Positions 1 through 8,293 of a stretch of DNA of 64,000 nucleotides are shown here, piece after piece. Below the pieces are notes generated by a model. It saw only the letters and a list, made by a program, of their open reading frames with translations. It made no database searches and had not been told where the DNA came from. This DNA comes from Wukongibacter sp050859025 (GTDB taxonomy: Bacteria; Bacillota; Clostridia; Peptostreptococcales; Caminicellaceae): positions 2,480,001 through 2,544,000 of the forward strand of contig NZ_CP138200.1 in NCBI RefSeq assembly GCF_050859025.1. The letters run 5' to 3'. How positions within the stretch are numbered: position 1 is the first letter of the stretch; each line of letters starts with the position of its first letter. The position numbers were made by a program, and so were the translations under genes.

Positions 1-1
1 G

Positions 2-91
2 GACGTTCTGGAGGCGGAGGTGCCGATAGAGGGTTTTAGTAAAGTACAAGATGGAAGGGAGAAATTTCAAAGCATTGACATTAAGTATTAA
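2..91 (+). CDS. C-terminal end of a truncated gene, product unknown
   Basis: An open frame enters from the left edge and ends at TAA 89-91, giving about 29 residues with a charged, coding-like composition (ends FQSIDIKY). The fragment is too short to assign to a family. It lies directly upstream of the first cobalamin riboswitch, so it is probably the last gene of a separate transcript. Confidence 0.45.
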   Translation, partial: DVLEAEVPIEGFSKVQDGREKFQSIDIKY

Positions 92-129
92 GGGTGCTAT
101 AATTTCATTGAATCATTTCAACAACTAAA

Positions 130-330
130 TATTACTATTGGTGCAATGTTTGCATTGATTAAAAGGGAAGTTGGTGAAAATCCAACACGGTCCCGCCACT
201 GTAAAAGTTAGTAAGCCTCGTAACCACTGTGCATTTGCATGGGAAGGGAGGGTTTATGTAAATACTTGAGTCAGGAGACCTGCCAATAGTAAAGGCGCTG
301 TTATTGCTCACGAGGATGGGGAGGTGTTAT
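130..330 (+). promoter_or_regulatory. Cobalamin riboswitch 1
   Basis: The conserved cobalamin aptamer core is present in order: AAAGGGAA-type P3/P4 element at about 161-169, a paired GTTGGTGA...TCCAACACGGTCCCGCCACTGT block (169-202), GGGAAGG (about 241), and GAGTCAGGAGACCTGCC (268-284), the B12 box. A GAGGATGGGGAGGTG tail (312-326) probably provides the kissing-loop side. It binds adenosyl- or methylcobalamin and usually represses downstream expression. A strong intrinsic terminator follows at 401-424, the likely expression platform. The first plausible gene downstream is the small orphan ORF at 530. Confidence 0.93.
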
Positions 331-400
331 ACTGATTGAAGAAATTCTTCGATTTGTTTATAATGTCCTTTTAATTTATAAAGGATTTTCATTGAGATAA

Positions 401-424
401 CTAGCGGAAATGCTAGTTTTTTTT
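401..424 (+). terminator. Intrinsic terminator in the platform of riboswitch 1
   Basis: The stem CTAGC (401-405) pairs with GCTAG (412-416) and is followed by eight T residues. A weaker hairpin (TCCTTT/AAAGGA, about 369-386) precedes it and may act as the alternative pairing partner. Location 70 bases after the aptamer fits a transcriptional riboswitch. Confidence 0.75.
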
Positions 425-529
425 GTTGAGTTCATTTCTATTAGAAAATTTGACTAAGACAAATGGATTCGATGCCCCTGAGTTTTTACTAGCAGGAGGT
501 ATGATTGGATAAAAAATAAAGGAGAAAGT

Positions 530-871
530 ATGAGAATAAAACAGCTATATTCAAGTCTAAATGTATTGTATTTAAAAATGTTCCAGTATGGAAAATATAT
601 AAAAAAAGAGTTAGTAAATGATATTTTAGATCGAATAGATGAAGATTCAGATTGGCTTCAAAAAAAATATGGTAAAGAATATGATTTATCATCAATATCG
701 CTAAAGGAAATGTTTTCATTGAGTATGGTTAACTCTAAATTTAATCATAGTTCAAGCATCGCAATCATAAAAGATCAGTTGATGTGTGATCTATATGAAT
801 TAAATCGTGTAAGAAAAGATGTTTTTAAAAATTCTTACTATATAGAACGCACTTATAAATCTACATTTTGA
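530..871 (+). CDS. Small protein of unknown function (113 aa) downstream of a cobalamin riboswitch
   Basis: I do not recognise this protein. The ATG at 530 has a good ribosome-binding site (AAGGAGAAAG, 518-527) at proper spacing. The product is soluble, rich in Lys, Tyr, Ser and Leu, predicted mainly helical, and lacks a signal peptide, transmembrane segment or obvious metal motif (a single Cys, in MCDLYEL). It is the first well-formed gene after riboswitch 1 and its terminator, so cobalamin may control it. Its stop codon lies inside a dispersed hairpin repeat (862-919). An opposite-strand frame over the same stretch has no ribosome-binding site and is treated as a shadow. Existence is likely; function is unknown. 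Confidence 0.6.
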   Translation: MRIKQLYSSLNVLYLKMFQYGKYIKKELVNDILDRIDEDSDWLQKKYGKEYDLSSISLKEMFSLSMVNSKFNHSSSIAIIKDQLMCDLYELNRVRKDVFKNSYYIERTYKSTF

Positions 872-919
872 TTTTTTGAATAGCCAACGTTTCAAGGCTT
901 TTCAAGGAATCAAAATGTA
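862..919. repeat. Dispersed hairpin repeat R1, copy 1
   Basis: CATTTTGATT (864-873) is inverted as AATCAAAATG (908-917), with an AATAGCC...AAGGCTTTT centre. A second copy with the same arms and related centre lies at 22681-22738. There is no T-tract, so it is probably a REP/MITE-like palindromic element or a processing hairpin, not a terminator. Confidence 0.6.
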
Positions 920-1021
920 AAAGATTTATTGCGATTTCTATATATTTAATAATAGAATTTTTTATAGTGACATTTGCTATTTTTTTACATATACTGAATT
1001 TTAAGGGGAAGTATAATGTAA

Positions 1022-1267
1022 ATGTATTATAGCCCATATTATTATGAAATGTTACTCATAAGATATCAAGAATGGCTTATGTATTGCTAGAAACAATACA
1101 ATATACTATCAGAAAAGTGTAAAGAGGCAGAAGAGTTACCTCCTTATGCCTATTTAACGGAGGAAGAGCTTGAAAAGGTAGAGGAATTAGAAGAATATTT
1201 TAAAAACAAATATTACCTAATTGCTTTTGAAAATATAATGAGAAGCTTTATGTTTAGCTATGTATAA
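1022..1267 (+). pseudogene. Small tyrosine-rich ORF interrupted by an in-frame TAG
   Basis: An ATG at 1022, preceded by AAGGGGAAG, opens a frame beginning MYYSPYYYEMLLIRYQEW. It is stopped by TAG at 1088-1090 and continues without another stop to TAA 1265-1267. The part after TAG is strongly coding-like (acidic, TEEELEKVEELEEYF). The undisrupted product would be about 81 aa. An extra in-frame ATG-TAA pair lies just upstream (1016-1021). Either it is a recently broken small gene, a sequencing error, or a read-through/recoded gene. Function unknown. The rest of the 872-1332 interval shows only the R1 repeat and AT-rich sequence. Confidence 0.45.
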
Positions 1268-1332
1268 TACAGTAGTTTTTTAACAAACTCTCGGCAGAAA
1301 TGGTGAGGGTTTGTTATTTATTATAGATATAA

Positions 1333-2124
1333 TTATTTTGTAATAGGAATAATATGGGGTTTACCTGTCACGGGATTTGTAATCATACAGATATCTATAG
1401 AATATACATTCTTAATGTTCTCTTTGGTAACAACTTTTTCTGGCGAACCTTCAGCAACAATATGTCCCTTATTTATAAGTATTAAATAGTCACTATATTG
1501 AATAGCAAGATTTAAATCATGTAGTACTGCAATAACAGTAAAATTTTTTGTGGTACATAACTCCTTTGTGATATTTAGTACTTCAACCTGATGATGTATA
1601 TCTAGATGTGAAATCGGTTCATCTAAAACTAAGATATTTGATTGTTGAGCCAATGCTCTAGAAATAATAACTCTTTGCCGTTCTCCGCCGCTTAGGCTGT
1701 TAATGTTTCTATCCTTTAAATGCCAAGTACTAGTCATTTCCATTGCTTGTTTTGCAATTTCAAAATCATTTTCCTTTTCTGCTTGAAATCTTTTTATATA
1801 GGGCGATCTTCCCATCAAAACTATATCCATTACAGAAAAATCGTAATCTACTGTTGTATTTTGTGGAACTGAGGCTATTTTTTTTGATAATTCTCGATAA
1901 TTTAATTTAGTAATATCTTCATTTTCAATATGAATTGTATTTTGCTTAGGTGGTAATATCTTTAAAATTCCTTTTAAAAAGGTACTTTTACCAGAGCCAT
2001 TTGGACCAATTATACATGTAAAGCTGTTATTACTAATTTTTGTAGTGATATTCGTCAATATTTTATTATCATTAAAGCTCCAATTAAGATTATTTACTCG
2101 TATAGGATATACCAAGCCAATCAC
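1333..2124 (-). CDS. btuD: ABC transporter ATPase of a corrinoid/siderophore-type importer (BtuD-like)
   Basis: 263-aa cytoplasmic ATPase of the FecE/BtuD family that powers the adjacent permease. Visible motifs are Walker A GPNGSGKST (about residues 41-49), Q-loop in ASVPQNT, signature LSGGERQR (about 143-150), Walker B ILVLDEP (about 163-169), D-loop SHLD and the H-loop in VLHDLN. It overlaps the permease gene by 4 bases, so the two are translationally coupled in the order btuF-btuC-btuD. A cobalamin role is inferred from the BtuF-like binding protein and the nearby cobalamin riboswitches; heme or siderophore importers share the same motifs. Confidence 0.85.
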   Translation of the reverse strand: MIGLVYPIRVNNLNWSFNDNKILTNITTKISNNSFTCIIGPNGSGKSTFLKGILKILPPKQNTIHIENEDITKLNYRELSKKIASVPQNTTVDYDFSVMDIVLMGRSPYIKRFQAEKENDFEIAKQAMEMTSTWHLKDRNINSLSGGERQRVIISRALAQQSNILVLDEPISHLDIHHQVEVLNITKELCTTKNFTVIAVLHDLNLAIQYSDYLILINKGHIVAEGSPEKVVTKENIKNVYSIDICMITNPVTGKPHIIPITK

Positions 2125-3179
2125 CTCATAGAATTATTTTTCTTATTCCTGCAAAGTAGAAAGAGAAAGAAGGGAGCACCAAATAGAGAGGTTATGACTC
2201 CTACTGGTATTTCAGTTGGTTGAATCAATGTTCTTGCTAAAGTATCTGCTATAATCATAAGAATTGCTCCTCCAACCAAAGAGAAAGGAATAAGTATGCG
2301 ATGATCTGGACCTACTATTAATCTAAATATATGAGGAACGATTAATCCTACAAATCCAATAATTCCACTTACGGAAACAGCTGATGCAGCTACAATTGAA
2401 GCAATAACTAAAAGTATCTTTTTTGATTTTTCAACTTCTAAGCCTAAGTTTTTTGCTGTTTCATCTCCCATAAGCATAATATTTAGATCTCTTGCAAAGG
2501 CAATAAAGAAAATGCTGCCAACTAAAATGATGGGACAAGATACAATTACATGTTTCCAGCTTGCAGCAGAAACACTACCCATAGTCCAAAAAACAATTTT
2601 TTGTATTTGTTCTCTATGAAGAGTCATAAGTAATGATATTAATGAAGAGAGAAGAAAGCTTAGAGCAATACCTGCAAGTAGGAGTGCTACCACTGATGTC
2701 CTAGACCCTATGCTGCCAATATTATAAACTAATAGGGTAGTCAAAAGTGCAAAGACAAATGCCATTATTGTAATTGCACTAAAACCTATGAAAGTAGCTT
2801 CAAATCCAAAGATAATGGCTAAAGTTGCGCCGAAGGCTGCACCAGAAGATACACCTAGTACATAGGGATCGGCCATTGGGTTTTTAAAGATGCTCTGAAA
2901 AACAACACCGGTTCCTGACAAGGCAATACCAATCAAAGCAGATAGTAATATCCTTGGAAATCTTATGTCCGTTACAATAAGGATGTGGGAATCGCTAATA
3001 CCATCGCTGGAAATATATCTATTTACAAGGGGAAGCTTACTGAATATGATGATGACTGATTCTTTAAAAAGAATGTTTGCAGTACCTAGGGTGCTCACAA
3101 AAAACATCAGCACAAATAGTAATATAATAAGAAAAATAAATGAAGTTTTATATCTTTGTATTTTTTTTATGTAAGTCAT
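2121..3179 (-). CDS. btuC: FecCD/BtuC-family ABC permease
   Basis: 352-aa integral membrane protein with about ten hydrophobic segments and the FecCD signature stretches: LSGTGVVFQSIFKNPMADPYVLG near residues 83-105, the GASFGA-like SSGAAFGATL, and GIIGFVGLIVPHIFR in the C-terminal half. It forms the translocation pore with the ATPase encoded immediately downstream (4-base overlap), fed by the lipoprotein 66 bases upstream. Length is normal for BtuC. The substrate is probably cobalamin or another corrinoid, inferred from context. Confidence 0.85.
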   Translation of the reverse strand: MTYIKKIQRYKTSFIFLIILLFVLMFFVSTLGTANILFKESVIIIFSKLPLVNRYISSDGISDSHILIVTDIRFPRILLSALIGIALSGTGVVFQSIFKNPMADPYVLGVSSGAAFGATLAIIFGFEATFIGFSAITIMAFVFALLTTLLVYNIGSIGSRTSVVALLLAGIALSFLLSSLISLLMTLHREQIQKIVFWTMGSVSAASWKHVIVSCPIILVGSIFFIAFARDLNIMLMGDETAKNLGLEVEKSKKILLVIASIVAASAVSVSGIIGFVGLIVPHIFRLIVGPDHRILIPFSLVGGAILMIIADTLARTLIQPTEIPVGVITSLFGAPFFLFLLCRNKKNNSMR

Positions 3180-3245
3180 TTTTACGCCCCCATTTATACT
3201 TCTAGAAATTATGGCTTGTATTTGTTTTAAGCTGCTAAGAATAGT

Positions 3246-4202
3246 TTATTTGAATAATTCTGGATGAATAATTTTTGCCAATGCTTCAATACCATCTGCT
3301 AGTCTTGGCCCTTGTCTTTCTAATAGATTTTTGTCGATTTCAAAGAGTTTACCTTCTTTAACTGCTGTTAAATCTTTATAACCATTGGCAGAAATTATCT
3401 GCTCCTTTTCATTTCCAGACATTGAGCAGATTAATATATCAGGATCTTTCTCGATTAGCCTTTCTAAACTATATTTCCAGCCTTCAACATCATCTGCAGC
3501 GTTTTTACCTCCAGCAATTTCGATCATTTGATTAATAAATGTATCTTTACCGGCTGTGAAATCTCCGTATTCTCCAAAGCCTACCACATAATAAACCGAT
3601 GGTCTAGCTACATCCTTTACCTTCTCCTGAACATTTGTAACCTTCACCTTCATATCTGATATAATTTTATCTGCTTTGGATTTAGCATTCAATATTTTTC
3701 CTATCTTCCCAATTACATCATATACACCATCGAAGCTTTCTTCTCCATAGAGAACAATAACCTTCAAACCTAATTCTTCAAGCTTTTTCAGAACATCTTC
3801 ATTGAAATGAGTCGAGGCAATTATTAAATCAGGTTTCAAATCAGCTATTTTTTCAATATTTGGCTCTGTAAGACTTCCTATGGACTCTATATTTTTTACC
3901 TTTTCTGGATAATCACAGAAATCAGTTCTTCCTATCAATTTTTCACTTTCTTCTAAAGCAAATATAGTTTCTGTAATATTTGGAGCCACAGATACAATTT
4001 TTGTAGGCTCGCTTTCAATGTTAACCTCTCTATTATGGGAATCTGTAATAGTTAGTGGATAAGTTGTCTCATTAGTAGCTTGCTGAGGTTCTTGTGGCTG
4101 TTCTTCTTGCTTTTCATTTACAGGGCTACAGGCTGAAAAAGAAATGACAAGCATAACCATGATAATAAGTAAAATAATTTTTTTGTTTGTAAACATATAC
4201 AT
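3246..4202 (-). CDS. btuF: Corrinoid-type periplasmic-binding lipoprotein (BtuF-like)
   Basis: 318-aa lipoprotein: basic start, hydrophobic helix, lipobox ISFSAC with Cys at about residue 25, then a Pro/Gln/Glu-rich linker. The mature part is a class III binding protein with typical BtuF/FhuD phrases: IVSVAPNITETIFAL, GRTDFCDYP, and EPNIEKIADLKPDLIIAS. It captures ligand outside the membrane and delivers it to the permease. First gene of the btuFCD operon. The upstream 290 bases contain no cobalamin aptamer on this strand; riboswitch 2 faces the other way. B12 specificity is therefore a family-level inference. Confidence 0.82.
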   Translation of the reverse strand: MYMFTNKKIILLIIMVMLVISFSACSPVNEKQEEQPQEPQQATNETTYPLTITDSHNREVNIESEPTKIVSVAPNITETIFALEESEKLIGRTDFCDYPEKVKNIESIGSLTEPNIEKIADLKPDLIIASTHFNEDVLKKLEELGLKVIVLYGEESFDGVYDVIGKIGKILNAKSKADKIISDMKVKVTNVQEKVKDVARPSVYYVVGFGEYGDFTAGKDTFINQMIEIAGGKNAADDVEGWKYSLERLIEKDPDILICSMSGNEKEQIISANGYKDLTAVKEGKLFEIDKNLLERQGPRLADGIEALAKIIHPELFK

Positions 4203-4493
4203 ACCTCCTGTAATTTAGTGAATTTTAGAAATGAAGAAAAGCCTCATTTCAAAATATAAGTACTTTATACTAGGGCAATTTTAGATTATCATAAACATAG
4301 GGTTAGTTTCTACAGTTTTTAATGATATATTCTAAAAAAGTAGTGAAGAATTATAAATGGTATACGATCATTGAAGTTTTTATGGAGTGAGGTTCTTTAA
4401 AATTAGAAATTACATGTGAAGCAAACTTTATCGAAAATTGTTGAAATGTGACTAGCGAGATGCTAAAATGATAGAGAATTGAATACGGATATT

Positions 4494-4690
4494 TTACGGT
4501 GCAGTTTTACTGCTTAAAAGGGAAGCTGGTGAGAATCCAGCACGGTCCCGCCACTGTATATAGGGAGTACTACATCATACAGCCACTGTCTAATGGGAAG
4601 GCGATGATAGTATGTTGATCTTAAGTCAGGATACCTGCCATAAAAAATTCACACTATTAACTCACGTGGATGAGGAGGTGTTTCATTAGA
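4494..4690 (+). promoter_or_regulatory. Cobalamin riboswitch 2
   Basis: Aptamer signatures: AAAAGGGAAGCTGGTGAGAA (4516-4535) with CCAGCACGGTCCCGCCACTGT following, GGGAAGG (4595-4601), and AAGTCAGGATACCTGCC (4623-4639). The GGATGAGGAGGTG tail (4668-4680) is the likely kissing-loop partner. An intrinsic terminator at 4701-4741 follows, then the Nik/Opp transporter operon, which is thus predicted to be attenuated when cobalamin is plentiful. Confidence 0.94.
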
Positions 4691-4700
4691 GTACTTATTC

Positions 4701-4741
4701 TATACTTCTTTATTTTTCATGGGGAAGTATTTTTTGTTTTT
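4701..4741 (+). terminator. Terminator of the riboswitch 2 expression platform
   Basis: ATACTTC (4702-4708) pairs with GAAGTAT (4724-4730), followed by TTTTTTGTTTTT. It is 28 bases before the start codon of the binding-protein gene, so ligand-controlled termination would shut off the whole transporter operon. Confidence 0.85.
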
Positions 4742-4768
4742 GTAATATAAATATGAGGAGGTAATGCT

Positions 4769-6397
4769 ATGAAAAAATTTTTACAGAAAAATAAGACAGC
4801 TATATTAATATTAATGATTACTTTGATGCTTAGTTCAATTCTATTTGTGGGATGTGGGAGACAAGAGACAGATAAAGTCGCAGAACCAGTAAAACCGAAG
4901 GATGCTGTAAATGAACAGAAAGCACAAGAGTCCTTAGATGATAAAGAAATCGTGCTTGCAGCACCTAGAGATGTTGCACCGGGGAAAGAGGATGCGTTTT
5001 TTACTAGTGTGATTCTATATGTATGGGAGCCTCTCGTGGCGATGGGAGAAAATGGTGATCCTTCTCCAAAGCTTGCGACATCATGGGAAGCCTCTAAAGA
5101 TAAAAAAGAATGGACATTTAAACTTAAAGAAGGGGTAACCTTCCATAATGGTGAAAAATTTAATGCAGATTCAGTTGTGGCTAATTTCAATAGATATAAG
5201 AAAATGGAATCTAGCAAATCACAATTCTATACATTTAATGTTGACAAAGTATATCCAGGATTAATAGATTGTGTAAGGGTAGATGATTATACGGTTAAGG
5301 TTACCTTTGAAAGCCCTTTACCAACGCTTCCCTATAATATGGTCAATTTCGGAAGCCCCATATACAGCATAGACAGCTTTGATGAAAATGGAGATTTTGT
5401 AGGGATACCTAGTGGAACTGGTCAATTTAAGTTAGTAGAGATGGAAAAGGATTCATACTGCTTATTAGAAGCCTATGAAGGATACTATGGAGAAAAGGCT
5501 AAAGCAAAAAAAATTAAAGTTAAAGTAATTCCTGATGCACAGACAAGATATTCTGCTTTAAAAGCTGAGGAAATAATGGGAGTAATGGACCTTGGTGCTA
5601 TAACACCAGTATTAGCCGATGAACTTTTAAAGGATGGTAGATTTGAAAAATCAGTAGAGAAATCAAGTATTAGTCACTTTATTTCAGCAAATGGGAATAG
5701 ACCTCCATTTGATAATCCAAAGATGAAAGAGGCCATAAGCCTGGCAATCGACAGACAATTAATAGTTGACGAGTTCTATAAAGGATTTGGACAACCTACA
5801 CAAAATTTATTGAACTATGCTTCACCATTTGTAAAGACTATACAGCCACAATATGATATGGAAAAGGCAAAAGAGCTTGTAAAGGAAGCTCTGCAGGGAG
5901 AAGAGATGGATATAGATATGATTGTTCCTTCGGCATTTACCCAAAAATATCCATATAAAGAAGAAGCTGAGTATATTCAAGCGACATTAAAGGAAGTAGG
6001 ATTAAATGTAAATATACTTATTTACGATTGGCCAACCTTTAAAGAACTAAGGAAAAATGGAGAGTTTGATTTATCAATGCATATACAAGGGTTACCTAAT
6101 ATGGAACCATACTCAATATTTGATAGATTTATGAGAAGTAATGGTTCTACAAACATAGCCTATAATTTAGGGTATAAAAGTGATAGGGTTGACGAGCTAA
6201 TGAATAAGCTGGATCAAACCTTAGAACTAGATGAAAGAGCTAAAATTTATGATGAATTACAAGATATATCGGCAGAGGAGCTTGCTACAATACCTCTTTT
6301 CTGTGACAGCAATTTGATAGTATATAATAAAAAGATTGATGGATATAAGTCAATTATTTATGGTACAACTCTTCCAGAGGTTCACTGGAGGAAGTAA
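4769..6397 (+). CDS. Nickel/peptide-type ABC transporter substrate-binding lipoprotein (NikA/OppA family)
   Basis: 542-aa solute-binding protein of family 5 (SBP_bac_5). The N-terminus has a long hydrophobic segment and lipobox LFVGC (Cys at about residue 29). Family phrases include VWEPLVAMGENGDPSPKLAT, WTFKLKEGVTFHNGEKFNADSV and AISLAIDRQLIVD. Start chosen at ATG 4769 because of GAGGAGGT just upstream. It sits directly behind cobalamin riboswitch 2. The family includes nickel, cobalt-chelate, heme and peptide binders; control by cobalamin favours cobalt, nickel or a metallophore/corrinoid precursor, but this is inference. Its stop overlaps the next start (TAATG). Confidence 0.85.
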   Translation: MKKFLQKNKTAILILMITLMLSSILFVGCGRQETDKVAEPVKPKDAVNEQKAQESLDDKEIVLAAPRDVAPGKEDAFFTSVILYVWEPLVAMGENGDPSPKLATSWEASKDKKEWTFKLKEGVTFHNGEKFNADSVVANFNRYKKMESSKSQFYTFNVDKVYPGLIDCVRVDDYTVKVTFESPLPTLPYNMVNFGSPIYSIDSFDENGDFVGIPSGTGQFKLVEMEKDSYCLLEAYEGYYGEKAKAKKIKVKVIPDAQTRYSALKAEEIMGVMDLGAITPVLADELLKDGRFEKSVEKSSISHFISANGNRPPFDNPKMKEAISLAIDRQLIVDEFYKGFGQPTQNLLNYASPFVKTIQPQYDMEKAKELVKEALQGEEMDIDMIVPSAFTQKYPYKEEAEYIQATLKEVGLNVNILIYDWPTFKELRKNGEFDLSMHIQGLPNMEPYSIFDRFMRSNGSTNIAYNLGYKSDRVDELMNKLDQTLELDERAKIYDELQDISAEELATIPLFCDSNLIVYNKKIDGYKSIIYGTTLPEVHWRK

Positions 6398-7347
6398 TGG
6401 CAAATACTATTACATACATATTCAAAAGAATATTAAATGCAGTACCCATTTTAATAGGTGTATCACTAATTGCATTTATTTTGGGAGTTATGGCGCCGGG
6501 CGACCCGGCGCTTGAAATATTAACAATGGATGGTATAAGCTATCCAACTCAGCAAGAACTAGATGCTATGAGAGACGAGCTTGGATTAAATGATCCTATA
6601 ATAATACAATATTTTAACTGGGCTAAAAGAGCTATGAGAGGAGACTTAGGAAAATCCTATATGACAAACGAGGCAGTCTTTGATGAAATATTAAGACGGT
6701 TACCAATTACCTTTTCTATAGCAATTTTAGCTGTAATTCTAGCCGTTATATTTGGCATTCCATTAGGTGTTTTAATGGCCTTTAAAAGATATTCACTATT
6801 AGATCACCTTGGTAGGGTTATTGCACTAGTATTTATTTCGGTACCCGGGTTTTGGCTTTCATTTATGCTAATAACTGTATTTGCTGAGAAGCTTAAGATA
6901 TTTCCTACTAGTGGTTATGGTTCTTTTAAGCATATAATCTTACCCTCTATCATTCTTGCATCTGGCAACATAGGAGTTATCATGAGGCTAAACAGAGCTA
7001 CTTTGATAGAAGAAATAAATAAAAACTATATCCTTACAGCCAAGGCTAAGGGCCTATTTGACAGGGTAATAATTATTCATCATGCTCTGATTAATTCTAT
7101 TATGCCTGTTATTACCTATTTAGGTAATTATTTTGGTGCCATACTTGGAGGTTCAACTATAATAGAGACAATTTTCGCAATACCGGGAATAGGAAGCTTT
7201 GTAGTTGAGGGTATTTTCAGCAGGGATTATCCTGTTATTCAAGGTTATGTATTATTTATGGGTGTAACATATATAATATTTAACTTACTAGTGGATATGT
7301 GCTACGTTATGGTAAATCCACAGATAAGATTAGGAGGCAAAAACTGA
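6397..7347 (+). CDS. ABC transporter permease (NikB/DppB family)
   Basis: 316-aa inner-membrane permease with about six hydrophobic segments. The N-terminal signature (RILNAVPILIGVSLIAFI, then PGDPA) and the EAA-loop region (TAKAKGLFDRVIIIHHALINSIMPVI) are characteristic of the first permease of Nik/Dpp/Opp importers. Translationally coupled to the binding protein (1-base overlap) and followed after one base by the second permease. Confidence 0.88.
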   Translation: MANTITYIFKRILNAVPILIGVSLIAFILGVMAPGDPALEILTMDGISYPTQQELDAMRDELGLNDPIIIQYFNWAKRAMRGDLGKSYMTNEAVFDEILRRLPITFSIAILAVILAVIFGIPLGVLMAFKRYSLLDHLGRVIALVFISVPGFWLSFMLITVFAEKLKIFPTSGYGSFKHIILPSIILASGNIGVIMRLNRATLIEEINKNYILTAKAKGLFDRVIIIHHALINSIMPVITYLGNYFGAILGGSTIIETIFAIPGIGSFVVEGIFSRDYPVIQGYVLFMGVTYIIFNLLVDMCYVMVNPQIRLGGKN

Positions 7348-7348
7348 T

Positions 7349-8164
7349 ATGACAATGTGTAAAATCACATCCGGAATATTAATAATTATTTTACTTGTTA
7401 GTTTGTTGGCTCCTTTTATAGCTCCATATAATCCAATTGAAATAGACATGAAAAATAGACTAAGCAAGCCATCTTTTAAGCATTTACTAGGAACCGATTC
7501 CCTTGGAAGGGATGTCTTTAGCAGACTTATTTATGGAGGACGGACATCTATATTGTTATCGGTTATAGCATCTGTGATTACCATGCTTTTAGGACTTGTT
7601 TTAGGAATTATTGCAGGATATTTTGGTGGAAAGCTTGATAATTTTATACAAATACTTGTTAATATATTTCAAGCACTGCCCAGTATTAGCTTTATGATAG
7701 CCCTTATTGGAATAATGGGGCCTGGGATAAAGAGTATACTTATTTCGGTAGTTTTAACCTCATGGGCCAATTTTTCTAGAATAGTACGTGGAGAGGTATT
7801 GAAGATAAGAGAAGAAAACTATATAGAGGGGGCTAAAGCACTAGGGTGTAATAACCTTCATATTGTAATACATCATGTAATACCCAATATTATAGGACCT
7901 TTTATTGTGCTTTTTACGACTAGGATTGGTAAGGTTATCTTGTCTATTGCTGGCCTTAGTTTTTTAGGATTAGGACTTCAGCCTCCTACACCAGATTGGG
8001 GAGTAATGATAAGTGATGCTAAGACTTATTACCTTAGTAATCCAGTTCTTATAATAGCTCCAGGAATGTGCATAATGATACTTAGCTTAAGCATAAATTT
8101 AATAGGTGATGGGATAAGAGATTACTTAGATACCAGCGGAAATGCCTATAAGCAATTTCTGTAA
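7349..8164 (+). CDS. ABC transporter permease (NikC/DppC family)
   Basis: 271-aa permease with the standard second-subunit features: PYNPIEIDMKNRLSKPS, HLLGTDSLGRDVFSRLIYG near residues 46-64, and EAA loop EGAKALGCNNLHIVIHHVIPN followed by LSFLGLGLQPPTPDWG. Pairs with the preceding permease to form the pore. A 129-base gap containing a perfect hairpin (8189-8209) separates it from the ATPase genes. Confidence 0.88.
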   Translation: MTMCKITSGILIIILLVSLLAPFIAPYNPIEIDMKNRLSKPSFKHLLGTDSLGRDVFSRLIYGGRTSILLSVIASVITMLLGLVLGIIAGYFGGKLDNFIQILVNIFQALPSISFMIALIGIMGPGIKSILISVVLTSWANFSRIVRGEVLKIREENYIEGAKALGCNNLHIVIHHVIPNIIGPFIVLFTTRIGKVILSIAGLSFLGLGLQPPTPDWGVMISDAKTYYLSNPVLIIAPGMCIMILSLSINLIGDGIRDYLDTSGNAYKQFL

Positions 8165-8188
8165 AGTAAAGCTAGTTAAAGGAGTAAT

Positions 8189-8209
8189 AGATTTTTCAAG
8201 GAAAAATCT
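8189..8209 (+). other. Perfect intra-operon hairpin
   Basis: AGATTTTTC (8189-8197) pairs with GAAAAATCT (8201-8209) over a 3-base loop, with no T-tract after it. It lies between permease and ATPase genes and could be an mRNA-processing or stability element that sets different subunit levels (inference). Confidence 0.4.
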
Positions 8210-8293
8210 GATCAAATGTAAGGAGCTCGATGTACCTAAATTTTTATTCTGAGTTTTAAATTAGCATGACTATAGTAAGTTGAGGGAATATTT

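Noticed and set aside
450..512. 20-codon frame MTKTNGFDAPEFLLAGGMIG as a gene
   Set aside because: TTG start without a ribosome-binding site and too short to support; kept only as a possible remnant in the riboswitch 1 finding.
489..719. Open frame on the minus strand opposite the 113-aa gene
   Set aside because: The plus-strand gene has a good ribosome-binding site and balanced composition; the minus frame has none and is Phe/Leu/His-rich in the way AT-rich antisense frames are.
4203..4490. Cobalamin riboswitch on the minus strand for btuFCD
   Set aside because: Searched the btuF upstream region for the reverse-complement B12 box and core; none seen. Only an A/T-rich spacer with a small dyad (about 4228-4250).
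4717..5217. 166-aa minus-strand open frame over the start of the NikA-like gene
   Set aside because: Ser/Thr/Phe-rich shadow of a well-supported lipoprotein gene and its riboswitch terminator.
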